This document shows positions 34,305 to 43,244 of a stretch of 64,000 nt of DNA, piece by piece. The notes below the pieces were generated by a model, which did no database searches, was not told the origin of the DNA, and saw only the letters and a list, made by a program, of their open reading frames with translations. The stretch covers positions 62,001-126,000 of the forward strand of contig PVWP01000001.1 of the NCBI GenBank assembly GCA_003003925.1, in the 5' to 3' direction. The number at the start of each line of letters is the position of its first letter. The first letter of the stretch is position 1. The DNA comes from Aphanothece cf. minutissima CCALA 015. Its GTDB lineage: Bacteria; Cyanobacteriota; Cyanobacteriia; PCC-6307; Cyanobiaceae. Made by a program: the position numbers and the translations under genes.

Positions 34305-35365
34305 CCCGATTCCTCCAGCAGAGAGCCTCCGTAGAGGTGGGCGGGCGACTGAAAACCCGGTGCGACCTGGCCGTTCAGGACACGCCTGACGATCGCCGAC
34401 ACCGTGGCAGCGGTGACGGTATAGCCGTCCGGTGTCTGGAGGCGGAGGGAGCGGCAGCGTCGCCAGCGATCCTCCGCTTCCACCACCAGGGTGAAGCCGG
34501 AGCGCTGGCGTTGGGTGGCGGAGGGGGCCTCAGGCCAGCCCTGGCTCAGTAGATCCAGCAGCCGCTGGCCCAGGGGCGACTGGGGGAGAGGGGCCAGGCT
34601 GGAGCCGGCCCGCAGGGCGACCTGAACCGGCCAGTCCGCCTCGGCATACACCTCCAAGGTGGGGATGCCGCGGGTGACCTGGCTGATGACGACGTCCGGC
34701 CAGGTGACGGCCACCGCCGTCCGCAACCCGGCGCCGAAATCGAAGCAGCGTGACAGCGACCCCGTGGGCACGGCCGTGGCGATCCCCTGCCTGCGCACCA
34801 GCACGGTGGAACTGGTGAGTCCCATCAGGCTGCGGAAGGTGCCCCGGGACATCACCTCAGGGGCGGACAGGGCCAGCCGCAGCGCCACCGCATCCGGGAA
34901 CCTGGCGCGGGCCAGCGCCAGCAGACAGTCCGACGCCACGATCGAAAAGCCGATCCCAGGCATCAGCATCACGCCGTTGGCGGCGGCCAGCTCACCGTGA
35001 TCCATCGCCTGCTGAAAGACGGGCCATTCCCCGGCCAGATCGAGATAGTGGGTCCCGCGGCGAAGGCAGGCGGACATCATCGGCAGGGCCGTGTGCTGAA
35101 AGGGGCCCGCCGCATGCAGAACCACCTGGATCCCGTCGAGGGCAGCCTCCAGCTGCGAACGGTCGTCGAGGGACACCACACGACCGTCCAGATGCCACCG
35201 GCGGGCCATCTCCGTGACCCTGCCGTGGTGGCGGCCGGCCAGCACGACATCGACACCCTGCTCCCGAAGCGCCCGGGTCAGCAGGCGGCCGCTGAAGCCG
35301 GTGGCCCCATAGAGCAGGACACGACCGTCAGGCGCGGCGACAGGGTCGCCAGGGGTCTCAGGCAT
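34283..35365 (-). CDS. saccharopine dehydrogenase-like / trans-acting enoyl reductase-like NAD(P)-binding protein
   Basis: 360 residues. N-terminal Rossmann motif VLLYGATGFSGRLLTRALRE, followed by VVLAGRHHGRV, HAAGPFQHTALPMMSACLRRGTHYLDLAGEW and GVMLMPGIGFSIVASDCLL, the typical order in this superfamily, which includes mycobacterial trans-acting enoyl reductases of lipid synthesis. It probably reduces a double bond or imine in the product of the cluster. Its ATG overlaps the polyprenyl synthase stop (ATGA at 35362-35366 area), so the two are translationally coupled. Confidence 0.8.
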   Translation of the reverse strand: MPETPGDPVAAPDGRVLLYGATGFSGRLLTRALREQGVDVVLAGRHHGRVTEMARRWHLDGRVVSLDDRSQLEAALDGIQVVLHAAGPFQHTALPMMSACLRRGTHYLDLAGEWPVFQQAMDHGELAAANGVMLMPGIGFSIVASDCLLALARARFPDAVALRLALSAPEVMSRGTFRSLMGLTSSTVLVRRQGIATAVPTGSLSRCFDFGAGLRTAVAVTWPDVVISQVTRGIPTLEVYAEADWPVQVALRAGSSLAPLPQSPLGQRLLDLLSQGWPEAPSATQRQRSGFTLVVEAEDRWRRCRSLRLQTPDGYTVTAATVSAIVRRVLNGQVAPGFQSPAHLYGGSLLEESGCVLRVG

Positions 35366-36387
35366 CAGGTCGTCCGGTTGAACACCCAGGGGACCAGATC
35401 CTCGATGAAGTCCTTGTCCGGAGAGTCGGGAAGGTGCCCATAGGCTCTGGTGAATTCATGGCGCGCGGCGCCCGCCAGGGACTCCGCCACCATGCGCGCA
35501 TAGTCGGGCGAGCCTTTGCTGACCATGAGGTCAGCCAGCCAGGCCACGGCATCAGCGGTGCGCTCCTCGCGGCGCAGGTTCATGAAGTGATCGAGGTCCT
35601 CGCGTTCGCGTTGATTGCATTGGTCACGAACATGAATCAACAGCAGGGTGTGCTTAGCCTCCAACAGATCGCCTCGCGGCTCCTTGCCATAGGCCGCTTC
35701 CGAGGAGAAGTTCAACAGGTCATCCTGGATCTGGAAGGTGGCACCGAGAAAGAAGCCGAAGCGGACCACGGCCTCCGGGTCCACCAGGCCATGGGTGCCG
35801 AGCAGCATCCCCACCTGGGCTGGCCAGATGGTGGCCATCCATGCCGTCTTCTTCAGCACCATGGTGAGATAGTCCGCTGTGCTGATGTCATGGCGACGGT
35901 CCATTCTCCAGCCGATATCCAGCGCCTGGCCTTCCGCCGTTTCCCTGGCCATCCGTCGCGTCACGTCCAGAATCCTTCTGGCAAACGTGCCGCCGCGACG
36001 GCCGACATGGTCGAGCAGGGGACCAAAGGCCATCAACAGCATGGCATCACCGGCGTTGATCGCCAGCGGAACACCATGCAGGGCATGCAGGGTGGGAAGG
36101 CCACGACGCTCCACACTTTCATCCTGGATATCGTCGTGAATCAGCAGGGCATTGTGGAGAATCTCCACGGCACCGGCGAAGGGGATGGCGTCCTCCAGCC
36201 TTCCCCCGAAGGCGCGGGCATTGGCCATGCAGATGCACGGCCGCATCATCTTTCCGCCCCGGCTCGGATAATCGGCCAGCAGTTCGTGGAGATAGGGAGC
36301 CCGGGGCTGGCTCGTGAGGTAACGCTCCACATACTCACGAATCAGCCGCCCATAGGCGTCCAGCAGCGGCTGGATCGTTCTGGTCAT
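35365..36387 (-). CDS. polyprenyl (geranylgeranyl-type) diphosphate synthase
   Basis: 340 residues. Trans-prenyltransferase that condenses isopentenyl diphosphate with allylic diphosphates. The first Asp-rich motif is DDIQDESVERRGLPTLH (Asp85-Asp89). The second, FQIQDDLLNF, ends in Asn where DDxxD has its last Asp. The GGKMMRP substrate motif is at about 44-50. It is distinct in context from a housekeeping crtE: it sits between a helical protein and an NAD(P)-binding protein in an operon with an FAD oxidoreductase. Chain length cannot be assigned with confidence. Confidence 0.88.
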   Translation of the reverse strand: MTRTIQPLLDAYGRLIREYVERYLTSQPRAPYLHELLADYPSRGGKMMRPCICMANARAFGGRLEDAIPFAGAVEILHNALLIHDDIQDESVERRGLPTLHALHGVPLAINAGDAMLLMAFGPLLDHVGRRGGTFARRILDVTRRMARETAEGQALDIGWRMDRRHDISTADYLTMVLKKTAWMATIWPAQVGMLLGTHGLVDPEAVVRFGFFLGATFQIQDDLLNFSSEAAYGKEPRGDLLEAKHTLLLIHVRDQCNQREREDLDHFMNLRREERTADAVAWLADLMVSKGSPDYARMVAESLAGAARHEFTRAYGHLPDSPDKDFIEDLVPWVFNRTT

Positions 36388-36420
36388 GGGCCCCAGGCAG
36401 CCCCTGGGCGACCGCCTCTG

Positions 36421-36975
36421 CTAACGCGGTTCGCCGGCATCGTCGCTTCCCGTGTCCGCAGGGGGATCGCGCCGCTCCGGCGAGCGATCATGGTCTGCGC
36501 GCCGCTGATCGACCTCCTGCAGGAGGATATCCATGGCATCGAAGTAGGTCGTGGCCATGTCCCGCCCCAGCTGGATCATGCGACTGGCCAACGTGCCAAG
36601 GTCGCGGGAGGCGTCGCCGGCGCCGCGGGCCGTCTCCCGGCTGTAGCGTTCGGCGGCGTCATGGCCCTGACGGACATTCTCCCCCAGGACCCGATACGCC
36701 GTCCGGATGGTGTCTTCCACGGTCTCGGTGATGGGCCGGCCCCCGAAGGGCGCCCCGCCGTCGGCCCAGCCGCTCCGGAGCGGTTGGTCACGCTCCAGTG
36801 GCGGGCGCTGCCAACGTCCGTCCGACGTCGCTCCATCTTCCATTCCCGGCTGATTCTCTGGCTTGGGGATATCCGACATGGGGCCATCAAGCAGGGAGTG
36901 ATCGGGTTCTGGTCTCGGATGGCTGATGGTCTGACGGGCCGTGCTGTGGCGGGGATTTGTTGCTGAAATCTTCAA
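36421..36975 (-). CDS. hypothetical helical protein in the isoprenoid-type operon
   Basis: 184 residues if started at the TTG that overlaps the upstream stop (TTGA at 36972-36975); an ATG at 36879 would give 152 residues. The N-terminal 70 residues are polar and Pro-rich. The middle (ETVEDTIRTAYRVLGENVRQ through TYFDAMDILLQEVDQRR) is strongly amphipathic-helical, which suggests oligomerisation or surface binding, perhaps phasin-like. The C-terminus is acidic and disordered. No family is recognised. Confidence 0.6.
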   Translation of the reverse strand: MKISATNPRHSTARQTISHPRPEPDHSLLDGPMSDIPKPENQPGMEDGATSDGRWQRPPLERDQPLRSGWADGGAPFGGRPITETVEDTIRTAYRVLGENVRQGHDAAERYSRETARGAGDASRDLGTLASRMIQLGRDMATTYFDAMDILLQEVDQRRADHDRSPERRDPPADTGSDDAGEPR

Positions 36976-39131
36976 GGATGATCATAGCCATGAATCTCTG
37001 CCAGCGAAGGTGAAGCAGAAAGGGCATGGGCCGCCAGGCGCCCGGAGATCACGGCGGCTTCGGTGCATCCCTCGTTGAACCCACAGTCGGTCCAGTCTCC
37101 CGCGATGGTGAGATTGTCGTAGGTGGGATCCAGCGGAGAGATCCGGTGCTTCAGGCTGCCCGGCAGCGCCAGCACATAGCGATCGGTCGGATTGACGTTC
37201 GCCCGCCAGTACTGACTCAGGAATCGCTGCTCGCCGCGGCTCTGTTCGCCGGGAGGGCCTCCGGCAGCCTCCGGTGCGGTGGGATCGGCCAGCAGCTCCC
37301 AGCGGAACGCTCCGGCGGCGTCATAGGCGCCGGGCCAGAGGGCCGAGCCACTGTTTCGCAGGAAAGCCAGGGCGTTCTCCCTGACCTCCTCCGCCCTGCG
37401 GTGCGGATAGGGGGCGTCGGTATCCGCCGGCGGCACAGGAGGATCCCTGAGTACGCCGCAGAAGTAGAGCGCGGTGGCGGGGGGCCGCACCCACGCCTCT
37501 TCAGGAATGACATGGGCCATGTCACACCAGGTGTCAAAGGGCTTGTCGAACGCCGAGACGATGTAGGGAGGACCCTGCCATCCCAGCTGGGAGAGATCCT
37601 CCTGCAGCCAGAGCTGGAAGGCCTGGGTCGCCGTGGTTTTCACCTTCTCCACCATGGTGGCCCAGCGCTGATCCCTGGCCAGGATCTGGGGGCAGACATG
37701 GGGGATGGCGCCGACGCTCACCCCCAGGACCACGGCATCGAAATCCCGCTTCACTTCGAGGCGTCGCCTGGAGGTGAACGTGCGATCCCAGTGGGACTCG
37801 AAATCCCGCTGTTCGCGTCGGAGACGATCACCGTCGACCAGCTGCTCGAAATCGGGCTGCGACGGCCAGCAGGGGCGATCTCCCACGTTGATCAGGGGGT
37901 CATAGTCGCGATTGCCGTGAATCTCGGCCTGAACATCAAACTCGAGAGCTTCCACATGGCTGCGATCACCCGGCTGGATGGGTGGCCCCGACGGGATCTG
38001 CACGTTGGTGAGCTTATGGAAGAACTGGAAGCGCACCCCCCGGCGGCGCAGCAGTTCATACAGCGGCGCAAACACCACATCGCCCATGCCCGCCCGCAGG
38101 CGCCAGAACAGGGAGCCGCGATAGCCGAAGAACATGCGCAGGGAGCCCCGGATCGCCTGGCCGGCAGCCAGCGCAGGCTTGCTGGCATCGCCGTCCTCAT
38201 AGGCCAGGGCGAGGTCATAGAGACCGACGACGAACGGAGAGCGCACGGCCCGCTCCGAGGCCCCGTTCAGGCGCAGCCATTCCCGGCACTCGTAGTGGTC
38301 GATCGCCTCCAGTCCCCGGGGATCCCGGAGCAGGTTGAATCGCACGCTGCCCACAACAATGGCCAGCACGAGATCCACGATCTCCCAGATGTGGCGCTTC
38401 GGGTGGTCCGCGAGCCAGCGCTCCTCCAGCCAGGATCGGGTGGCGATATTCAGTTCCTCGACGAAGCGGACCAGGGGGGCTTCCATCGGCAGCGGCAGGA
38501 TCCGCAGGGCGCTGCTCAGCAGAGCGAGGCCCTCCACGATCAGGGCCGCTCCGGTGAAGGTGCCCCCAGAGAGCCAGCCGGCCATGGCCTCGAGAAGGTC
38601 GGCGGGCCGGCGCCCATCAGGGGCCTCCGTCGGCGTGCTCACGTCCACGTCCAGGATCAAGGTCCGCAGCATGGCGATGGCCTGCTGCAGATACCCCGCC
38701 ATGGAAGAGGTGGCACCGGGTGGCAGGGGATCCCCGGGCAGTCCCGGTCGGGGTGGGAACCGGGCGCTCCATTTCCGCCAGTCCGGCGACCCCGATCGCG
38801 AGAACAGCCCCACATCCCTTTCCGGCAGAAAGGCGTCCTGCCAGGGGCCGAAGGGTGAGCCTTCCCGCGACGCCTCCAGCTCGGCATAACACTCCCGCAT
38901 CATGCGGAAGGAGTTTTCATAGAAACCCAGCCACACATGCAATCCGTGCTCCTCCACCCGACCGGATGGACCACGGCCCGAGGCCCCCTTCCCCCCGAGC
39001 CTCCAGCCCTGCTGGTAGACGGTGATGGCGTAGCGGCCGTTGTGCTCGGGTCTGGAGAGTTCATAGGCCGCCGCCATGGCGCCACAGCCACCGCCGATGA
39101 TGACGACTCTGACGGGCTCTCCCACGACCAT
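36972..39131 (-). CDS. FAD-dependent oxidoreductase (amine oxidase/phytoene desaturase-like)
   Basis: 719 residues. N-terminal dinucleotide motif VVIIGGGCGAMAAAYELSR, then YQQGWRLGGKGASGRGPSGR (the second FAD contact) and EEHGLHVWLGFYENSF. The C-terminal FAD signature is LTIAGDWTDCGFNEGCTEAA. This arrangement is that of the carotenoid desaturase / hydroxysqualene dehydroxylase / amine oxidase superfamily, but the protein is about 200 residues longer than most. As the first gene of the run, it likely acts on an isoprenoid precursor or product. Confidence 0.82.
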   Translation of the reverse strand: MVVGEPVRVVIIGGGCGAMAAAYELSRPEHNGRYAITVYQQGWRLGGKGASGRGPSGRVEEHGLHVWLGFYENSFRMMRECYAELEASREGSPFGPWQDAFLPERDVGLFSRSGSPDWRKWSARFPPRPGLPGDPLPPGATSSMAGYLQQAIAMLRTLILDVDVSTPTEAPDGRRPADLLEAMAGWLSGGTFTGAALIVEGLALLSSALRILPLPMEAPLVRFVEELNIATRSWLEERWLADHPKRHIWEIVDLVLAIVVGSVRFNLLRDPRGLEAIDHYECREWLRLNGASERAVRSPFVVGLYDLALAYEDGDASKPALAAGQAIRGSLRMFFGYRGSLFWRLRAGMGDVVFAPLYELLRRRGVRFQFFHKLTNVQIPSGPPIQPGDRSHVEALEFDVQAEIHGNRDYDPLINVGDRPCWPSQPDFEQLVDGDRLRREQRDFESHWDRTFTSRRRLEVKRDFDAVVLGVSVGAIPHVCPQILARDQRWATMVEKVKTTATQAFQLWLQEDLSQLGWQGPPYIVSAFDKPFDTWCDMAHVIPEEAWVRPPATALYFCGVLRDPPVPPADTDAPYPHRRAEEVRENALAFLRNSGSALWPGAYDAAGAFRWELLADPTAPEAAGGPPGEQSRGEQRFLSQYWRANVNPTDRYVLALPGSLKHRISPLDPTYDNLTIAGDWTDCGFNEGCTEAAVISGRLAAHALSASPSLAEIHGYDHP

Positions 39132-39184
39132 CCGGACCGATCAGCCGCCGTGCCGGCAAACGCTACCGGACCTTTCCGCCGGCC

Positions 39185-41008
39185 TCACATCCGCTCCAGG
39201 GTGGGAATGCCCAGCAGGCCCAGGCCCTGCTTGAGGGTGTCGGCGCTGAGGCGGCAGAGCGCCAGCCGGGACGTGCGGGCCGGCTCCTCGGCCCTCAGCA
39301 CCGGCACCTGGTCGTAGAAGCGGTTGAACAGCTGGCAAAGCTCGAACAGGTAACTGCACAGCCGATTGGGCAGCAGCTCCTCCTCCACCTCCTGGATGAC
39401 GGCATCGAACTGCAGCAGCTGGCGCACCAGCGCCCACTCCTGGGGCTCGCTGAACGTCAGGGAGGCCGGGGACTCCGGGCCGCCGGTGCCGGCCGCGTCC
39501 TCGCCGTCGCCGCCGCCCTTGCGGGCGATCCCGGCGATCCGCACCACCGCATAGAGGAGATAGGGGGCGGTGTTGCCGCTGAGGGCCAGCATGCGATCGA
39601 AGCTGAACTGGTAGTTGGTGATCCGGTTGGTGGACAGATCGGCGTACTTGACCGCCGCCAGGCCCACGGTGGTGGCGACTTCACTGATGAAGGCCTCCTC
39701 CTCCTGGCGTCCTTCCTCCTCCAGCCGGCGACGCAGGTCGGCGTCGCAGCGCTCCACCGCCTCATCCAGCAGCTCCTTCAGCCGCACCGTGTCGCCGGCG
39801 CGGGTCTTCAGCTTCTTGCCGTCCTCCCCCTGCACCAGCCCGAAGGGCACATGCTCCAGCCGCCCGCCCTCGGGGATCCAGCCGGCGCGGCGGGCCACCT
39901 GGAACACCCCGGCGAAATGGCTGGCCTGGCCGGCGTCGGTGACGTAGATCACACGGCGGGCGCCGTCGCCGTCGGGGGGCGCCGCGAAGCGGTAACGGAT
40001 GGCCGCCAGGTCGGTGGTGGCGTAGTTGAAGCCGCCGTCGCTTTTGCGCACGATCACCGGCGGCGCCTGGCTCGCCGTGCCGTCGTCGGCCTCGAGGAAC
40101 ACGCACTCGGCGCCCCCGTCGCTCACCAGCAGGCCGGCGGCGGCCAGATCGGCCACCACCGCCTCCAGGTAGGGGTTGTAAAAGGATTCGCCACGCTCGT
40201 CGAGGCGGATGTCGAGGCGGTCGTAGAGGCGCTGGAACTCCCGACGCGACTGGTCGCACAGCAGTTGCCAGCAGCGGCGGCTGATCGGATCGCCGCTCTG
40301 CAGCTTCACCACCTCCTCGCGGGACGTGGTCTGGAAGGCTTCGTCGCTGTCGAAGCGGGCCTTGGCCTGGCGGTAGAAGGCCACCAGATCCCCCAGGTCG
40401 ACCGCGTCGGCGGTGTCGAGGGCCTCGGGTGCCACCTGCTTGAGGTGGGTGATGAGCATGCCGAACTGGGTGCCCCAGTCACCGACATGGTTGAGCCGCA
40501 GCACCGGATGGCCGCGGAACTCCAGCACCCGGGCCAGGGCGTCGCCGATGATCGTGGAGCGCAGGTGCCCCACGTGCATCTCCTTGGCGATGTTGGGGCT
40601 GGAGAAATCCACCACCACCGGGGCGCCACCGGGGGCCACGGGCTCCACCCCGAGGCGGGGATCGGCCAGGCGGCGGCCCACCTCGGCGGCCAGCACCTCC
40701 GGCCGCAGGGTGAGGTTGATGAAGCCCGGGCCGGCGATCTGCGGCGGCAGGCAGAGGGCCCCAAAGTCCGGGTCAGCCGCCAGCCGGTCCACGATCGCCG
40801 TCGCGATCGCACGGGGGGCCAGGCGCAGGGGGCGGGCCAGGGCGAGGGAGCCGTTGGCCTGGAAATCACCGAACTCCGGTTTGCTGGCGGGCCCGAGCTG
40901 GGGATCCAGCGCCGTACCGGCCTCCCGGGCGGCAGCGGCCGCCTCGGGGAACGCGCTCTCCAGGGCCCCCAGCAAATGGCTGTTCAGGGCGTGGGCAATG
41001 CGCAGCAT
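39185..41008 (-). CDS. argS: arginyl-tRNA synthetase
   Basis: 607 residues, a class Ia synthetase of usual length. The HIGH-type motif is [21 protein letters not shown], ArgS-specific [16 protein letters not shown] follows, and the region of the otherwise missing KMSKS reads [14 protein letters not shown]. The N-terminal additional domain and the C-terminal anticodon-binding helices (ending [12 protein letters not shown]) are both present. It is flanked on both sides by accessory insertions, so it is a good anchor for comparing gene order. Confidence 0.97.
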   Translation of the reverse strand: MLRIAHALNSHLLGALESAFPEAAAAAREAGTALDPQLGPASKPEFGDFQANGSLALARPLRLAPRAIATAIVDRLAADPDFGALCLPPQIAGPGFINLTLRPEVLAAEVGRRLADPRLGVEPVAPGGAPVVVDFSSPNIAKEMHVGHLRSTIIGDALARVLEFRGHPVLRLNHVGDWGTQFGMLITHLKQVAPEALDTADAVDLGDLVAFYRQAKARFDSDEAFQTTSREEVVKLQSGDPISRRCWQLLCDQSRREFQRLYDRLDIRLDERGESFYNPYLEAVVADLAAAGLLVSDGGAECVFLEADDGTASQAPPVIVRKSDGGFNYATTDLAAIRYRFAAPPDGDGARRVIYVTDAGQASHFAGVFQVARRAGWIPEGGRLEHVPFGLVQGEDGKKLKTRAGDTVRLKELLDEAVERCDADLRRRLEEEGRQEEEAFISEVATTVGLAAVKYADLSTNRITNYQFSFDRMLALSGNTAPYLLYAVVRIAGIARKGGGDGEDAAGTGGPESPASLTFSEPQEWALVRQLLQFDAVIQEVEEELLPNRLCSYLFELCQLFNRFYDQVPVLRAEEPARTSRLALCRLSADTLKQGLGLLGIPTLERM

Positions 41009-41316
41009 GGAGCGAAGCCGGTCGGACGGCAGGCGGGGGCACGATCATCCTCCCCGGCGGGGCGGAGGGGCCGACGGGGAGGGCTTAAGCGCTGATGCCC
41101 GCCCGACAGGGGCCGACGCACGGCCCTGGAGCGGCAGGGAACCCAGACGCAAGAGGTGCCATGAAAGGGAAGCCGGTGCAGCGAAGGGGAGGCCTCACCC
41201 CAGTGGCCGCAGGGGATGCGGGTCAGGGAGCTCCCGCAGCGGCCCATGGCCGGCCGACAGCTTAAGAATTGACTAAAGCGCCTTGATGCCAGGTGACAAA
41301 ACCTGTGGTATGGTGA
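41009..41316. other. intergenic region between argS and the first sorted-protein gene
   Basis: About 300 nt with no convincing gene. A 34-codon ORF (41161-41265, plus strand) has an AAGAGG five bases before its ATG and covers a GC-rich stretch with the palindromic hairpin GGGGAGGCCTCACCCC. Fragments such as GGGAAGCCGGTG and GGGTCAGGGA loosely recall the cobalamin riboswitch core, but the conserved CCCGCCACTG block is missing. The promoter of the next gene lies at the right end. Confidence 0.5.
41292..41314 (+). promoter_or_regulatory. promoter-like element shared by both sorted-protein modules (copy 1)
   Basis: GGTGACA, then TATGGTGA starting 17 bases from the first G. The same arrangement with identical spacing stands at 43199-43221. 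TATGGT resembles a -10 hexamer and would place the transcription start about 17 nt before the ATG at 41338. Confidence 0.45.
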
Positions 41317-41337
41317 GTGGACTCTCATGCCATCGCA

Positions 41338-42234
41338 ATGTTGGGCAAGGCCCGCCGCAACCAGCTCCTGTCGGTCGGCTGCCTGGCTGGACTCCTTGCA
41401 GGGACCACCCCTGCAATGGCTTTCACGTCGTTTGACGTGGATTTCAACGCTGACAACAAGAAAACCAGTTCAGAGGCTACTGGTGTTTCCGCAAAAATGA
41501 CCTTCAGCTTCAGCAAGCTGGACCCTGCCAACGATGCCGATAACCGTTACACCCTAGATCTCAACATCACAAACACTTCTCCCGTTGGACTGAACCCAAC
41601 CGGAACCTTAACGGCCTTTGCCTTCAACGTTCCTGGCCCTTCGTCTTCACCAGCTTTCAAACTGCTGACCTACAACCCTTTGAACTCGAATTTCGGAGAT
41701 GTCTATGGCGCATCTTTGAACGGAAACGAGCGGAATGTCAGCAATAACAATACTCTTACCTTCCCCATCACAGGAACTCCCCGACGGGCCGCCTATGCGC
41801 CGTTCGGGAGCTTCACCTTCTGCGCCCGAGATACCGGCACCAGCTGCCACGGCGGTTCGTCCAATGGAACGGGTCTGACCGATGGCCAGTCGACCGATGT
41901 CCGATTCACCCTTGCCTCCAATAGCCCGACTATCAACAGTGCCAGTCTGGTAGCCCAGTCATTCTTTGATCTCTTCAATTCCCGGACGTTCACCAACGAC
42001 GGCGATTTCAAGAACGCCCAGGTGGCTCTCCGTTTCCAGAATGTGACCAACTCCAAAGGGCGGAGTGGCAAGAGCGACAAGGTGGCTGGCATTCCCATCA
42101 AGCCACCCCAAGGACCCGTGGACGAAGTGCCCGGCCCCCTTCCCGTCTTTGGCGCTGCCACAGCCTTCGCCTTCAGCCGCAGACTGCGCCGCAGGGTTGC
42201 CACCGCCGAGCTCCAGACCCAACCTGTGGCCTGA
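41338..42234 (+). CDS. exported protein with PEP-CTERM-like VPGPLP sorting signal, copy 1
   Basis: 298 residues from ATG 41338; a GTG at 41317 is also in frame but would lie inside the promoter region. A signal peptide is visible (LLSVGCLAGLLAGTTPAMA). The C-terminus is VPGPLPVFGAATAFAFSRRL followed by basic residues: a short motif, hydrophobic helix and Arg cluster, as in exosortase-processed proteins of cyanobacteria. The mature domain has a conserved CAR...CHGGS pair of cysteines. It is paralogous to 43245-44168. AT content is higher than in neighbouring core genes. No exosortase gene is in the window. Confidence 0.75.
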   Translation: MLGKARRNQLLSVGCLAGLLAGTTPAMAFTSFDVDFNADNKKTSSEATGVSAKMTFSFSKLDPANDADNRYTLDLNITNTSPVGLNPTGTLTAFAFNVPGPSSSPAFKLLTYNPLNSNFGDVYGASLNGNERNVSNNNTLTFPITGTPRRAAYAPFGSFTFCARDTGTSCHGGSSNGTGLTDGQSTDVRFTLASNSPTINSASLVAQSFFDLFNSRTFTNDGDFKNAQVALRFQNVTNSKGRSGKSDKVAGIPIKPPQGPVDEVPGPLPVFGAATAFAFSRRLRRRVATAELQTQPVA

Positions 42235-42325
42235 GCCGCTCCGAGGTTCTGGGCTTCAGGCCCTAGCCTTTCTCTGACAGGCTCTCCATTGATGCCAGAA
42301 ACCATGCCTCGGGCCAGGCTCGCCC

Positions 42326-43171
42326 ATGGGGCCTGATTCGCTTGCCAAGCCTCGGGAGGTAGAGGTCCTGGCGGCGCGGCTCTCCATCTTCGCGATGGCG
42401 CTGTTCGTCATCTACGGCGTCCGGGTCATCGCCATCACCCTGCCCCTGCGGCCTCTCGACACCGTCTGGCAGCTCAGTGTCAGCTCCGCCCTGATCAGCT
42501 CCGCCGCCATCCCGCTGGTCGGCCTTGCCCTGCTGCATCTGGCGGCCTACCTGGATCCGGCCAATGCCGCCCTTGAGAGACGAAGGGATGCCTTGGCCCG
42601 CTGGGCCATCCTGGCGGTGCTGGGGTTTCTGTTGCTGATCCCTGTGCAGGGCTACGCCTCCTGGAGCACCGTCACCGCGGCCAGGGCCCGTCTGACGACA
42701 CAACAGACCTCCGCCAACAGGAACTTCGCCCTGATCCGGGAAGCGATCAATGCCGCCACCAGCCTGGAGGATCTGAAGGCGCGGCTGCAGGCGCTGGAGT
42801 CGCCGGAGCTGGGCATCCGCTTCGAGGACCTGGGCCTGCCGCTGCCGGAGACCCGCCGGCAGATGCTGATCCGCCTCAACGAGCTTGAGGAGCAGGTGAA
42901 GACCAGGATCAAGGCACCGCCGCCCGAGGCCATCGAGAACGTGGCGACGAACGCGCTGCGGGTGATGGCCACCAGCGTCATCTATGTCCTGGCCTTTGCG
43001 ATCGCGGCCCAGCGCCGTGGCCGTGAGGTGCCTCTGCTGGTTGAGGTGCTGACGATGTGGAGCGTTCGGCAACAGAGTCGCCAGAACCGACGCGGGACCC
43101 CCGCCGCCATCGAAGAGGACTATTTCGCCCAGCTCGCCCCGCCGGAGGACGATCCTCCCCCATCCCCCTGA
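42326..43171 (+). CDS. HpsJ-like membrane protein, copy 1
   Basis: 281 residues. Four hydrophobic segments are visible: LSIFAMALFVIYGVRVIAIT, LISSAAIPLVGLALLHLAAY, WAILAVLGFLLLIPVQGYAS and VMATSVIYVLAFAIAAQRRG, with a coiled, charged region of about 110 residues between the third and fourth. This layout and the ALE/LQALESPELGIRFEDLGLP block resemble HpsJ-family proteins, which accompany exosortase systems and polysaccharide export in cyanobacteria. Its partner is the sorted protein 92 nt upstream. It is paralogous to 44420-45274. Confidence 0.7.
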   Translation: MGPDSLAKPREVEVLAARLSIFAMALFVIYGVRVIAITLPLRPLDTVWQLSVSSALISSAAIPLVGLALLHLAAYLDPANAALERRRDALARWAILAVLGFLLLIPVQGYASWSTVTAARARLTTQQTSANRNFALIREAINAATSLEDLKARLQALESPELGIRFEDLGLPLPETRRQMLIRLNELEEQVKTRIKAPPPEAIENVATNALRVMATSVIYVLAFAIAAQRRGREVPLLVEVLTMWSVRQQSRQNRRGTPAAIEEDYFAQLAPPEDDPPPSP

Positions 43172-43198
43172 CCCACGGCTGCATAAATCTGTGAGCAG

Positions 43199-43221
43199 GG
43201 TGAAAGATCTTCTGCTATGGT
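43199..43221 (+). promoter_or_regulatory. promoter-like element shared by both sorted-protein modules (copy 2)
   Basis: GGTGAAA, then TATGGTGA at the same 17-base distance as in copy 1 (41292-41314). About 12 positions between the two blocks also vary in parallel fashion. A good ribosome site (AAGGAAGC) precedes the ATG at 43245. Confidence 0.45.
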
Positions 43222-43244
43222 GAACGTGGATTAAGGAAGCGTTC

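Noticed and set aside
41150..41250. Cobalamin-riboswitch-like fragments (GGGAAGCCGGTG, GGGTCAGGGA)
   Set aside because: The conserved CCCGCCACTG block and the CCGGTG/CCGG hairpin are missing, and the downstream gene is not a B12-related function.
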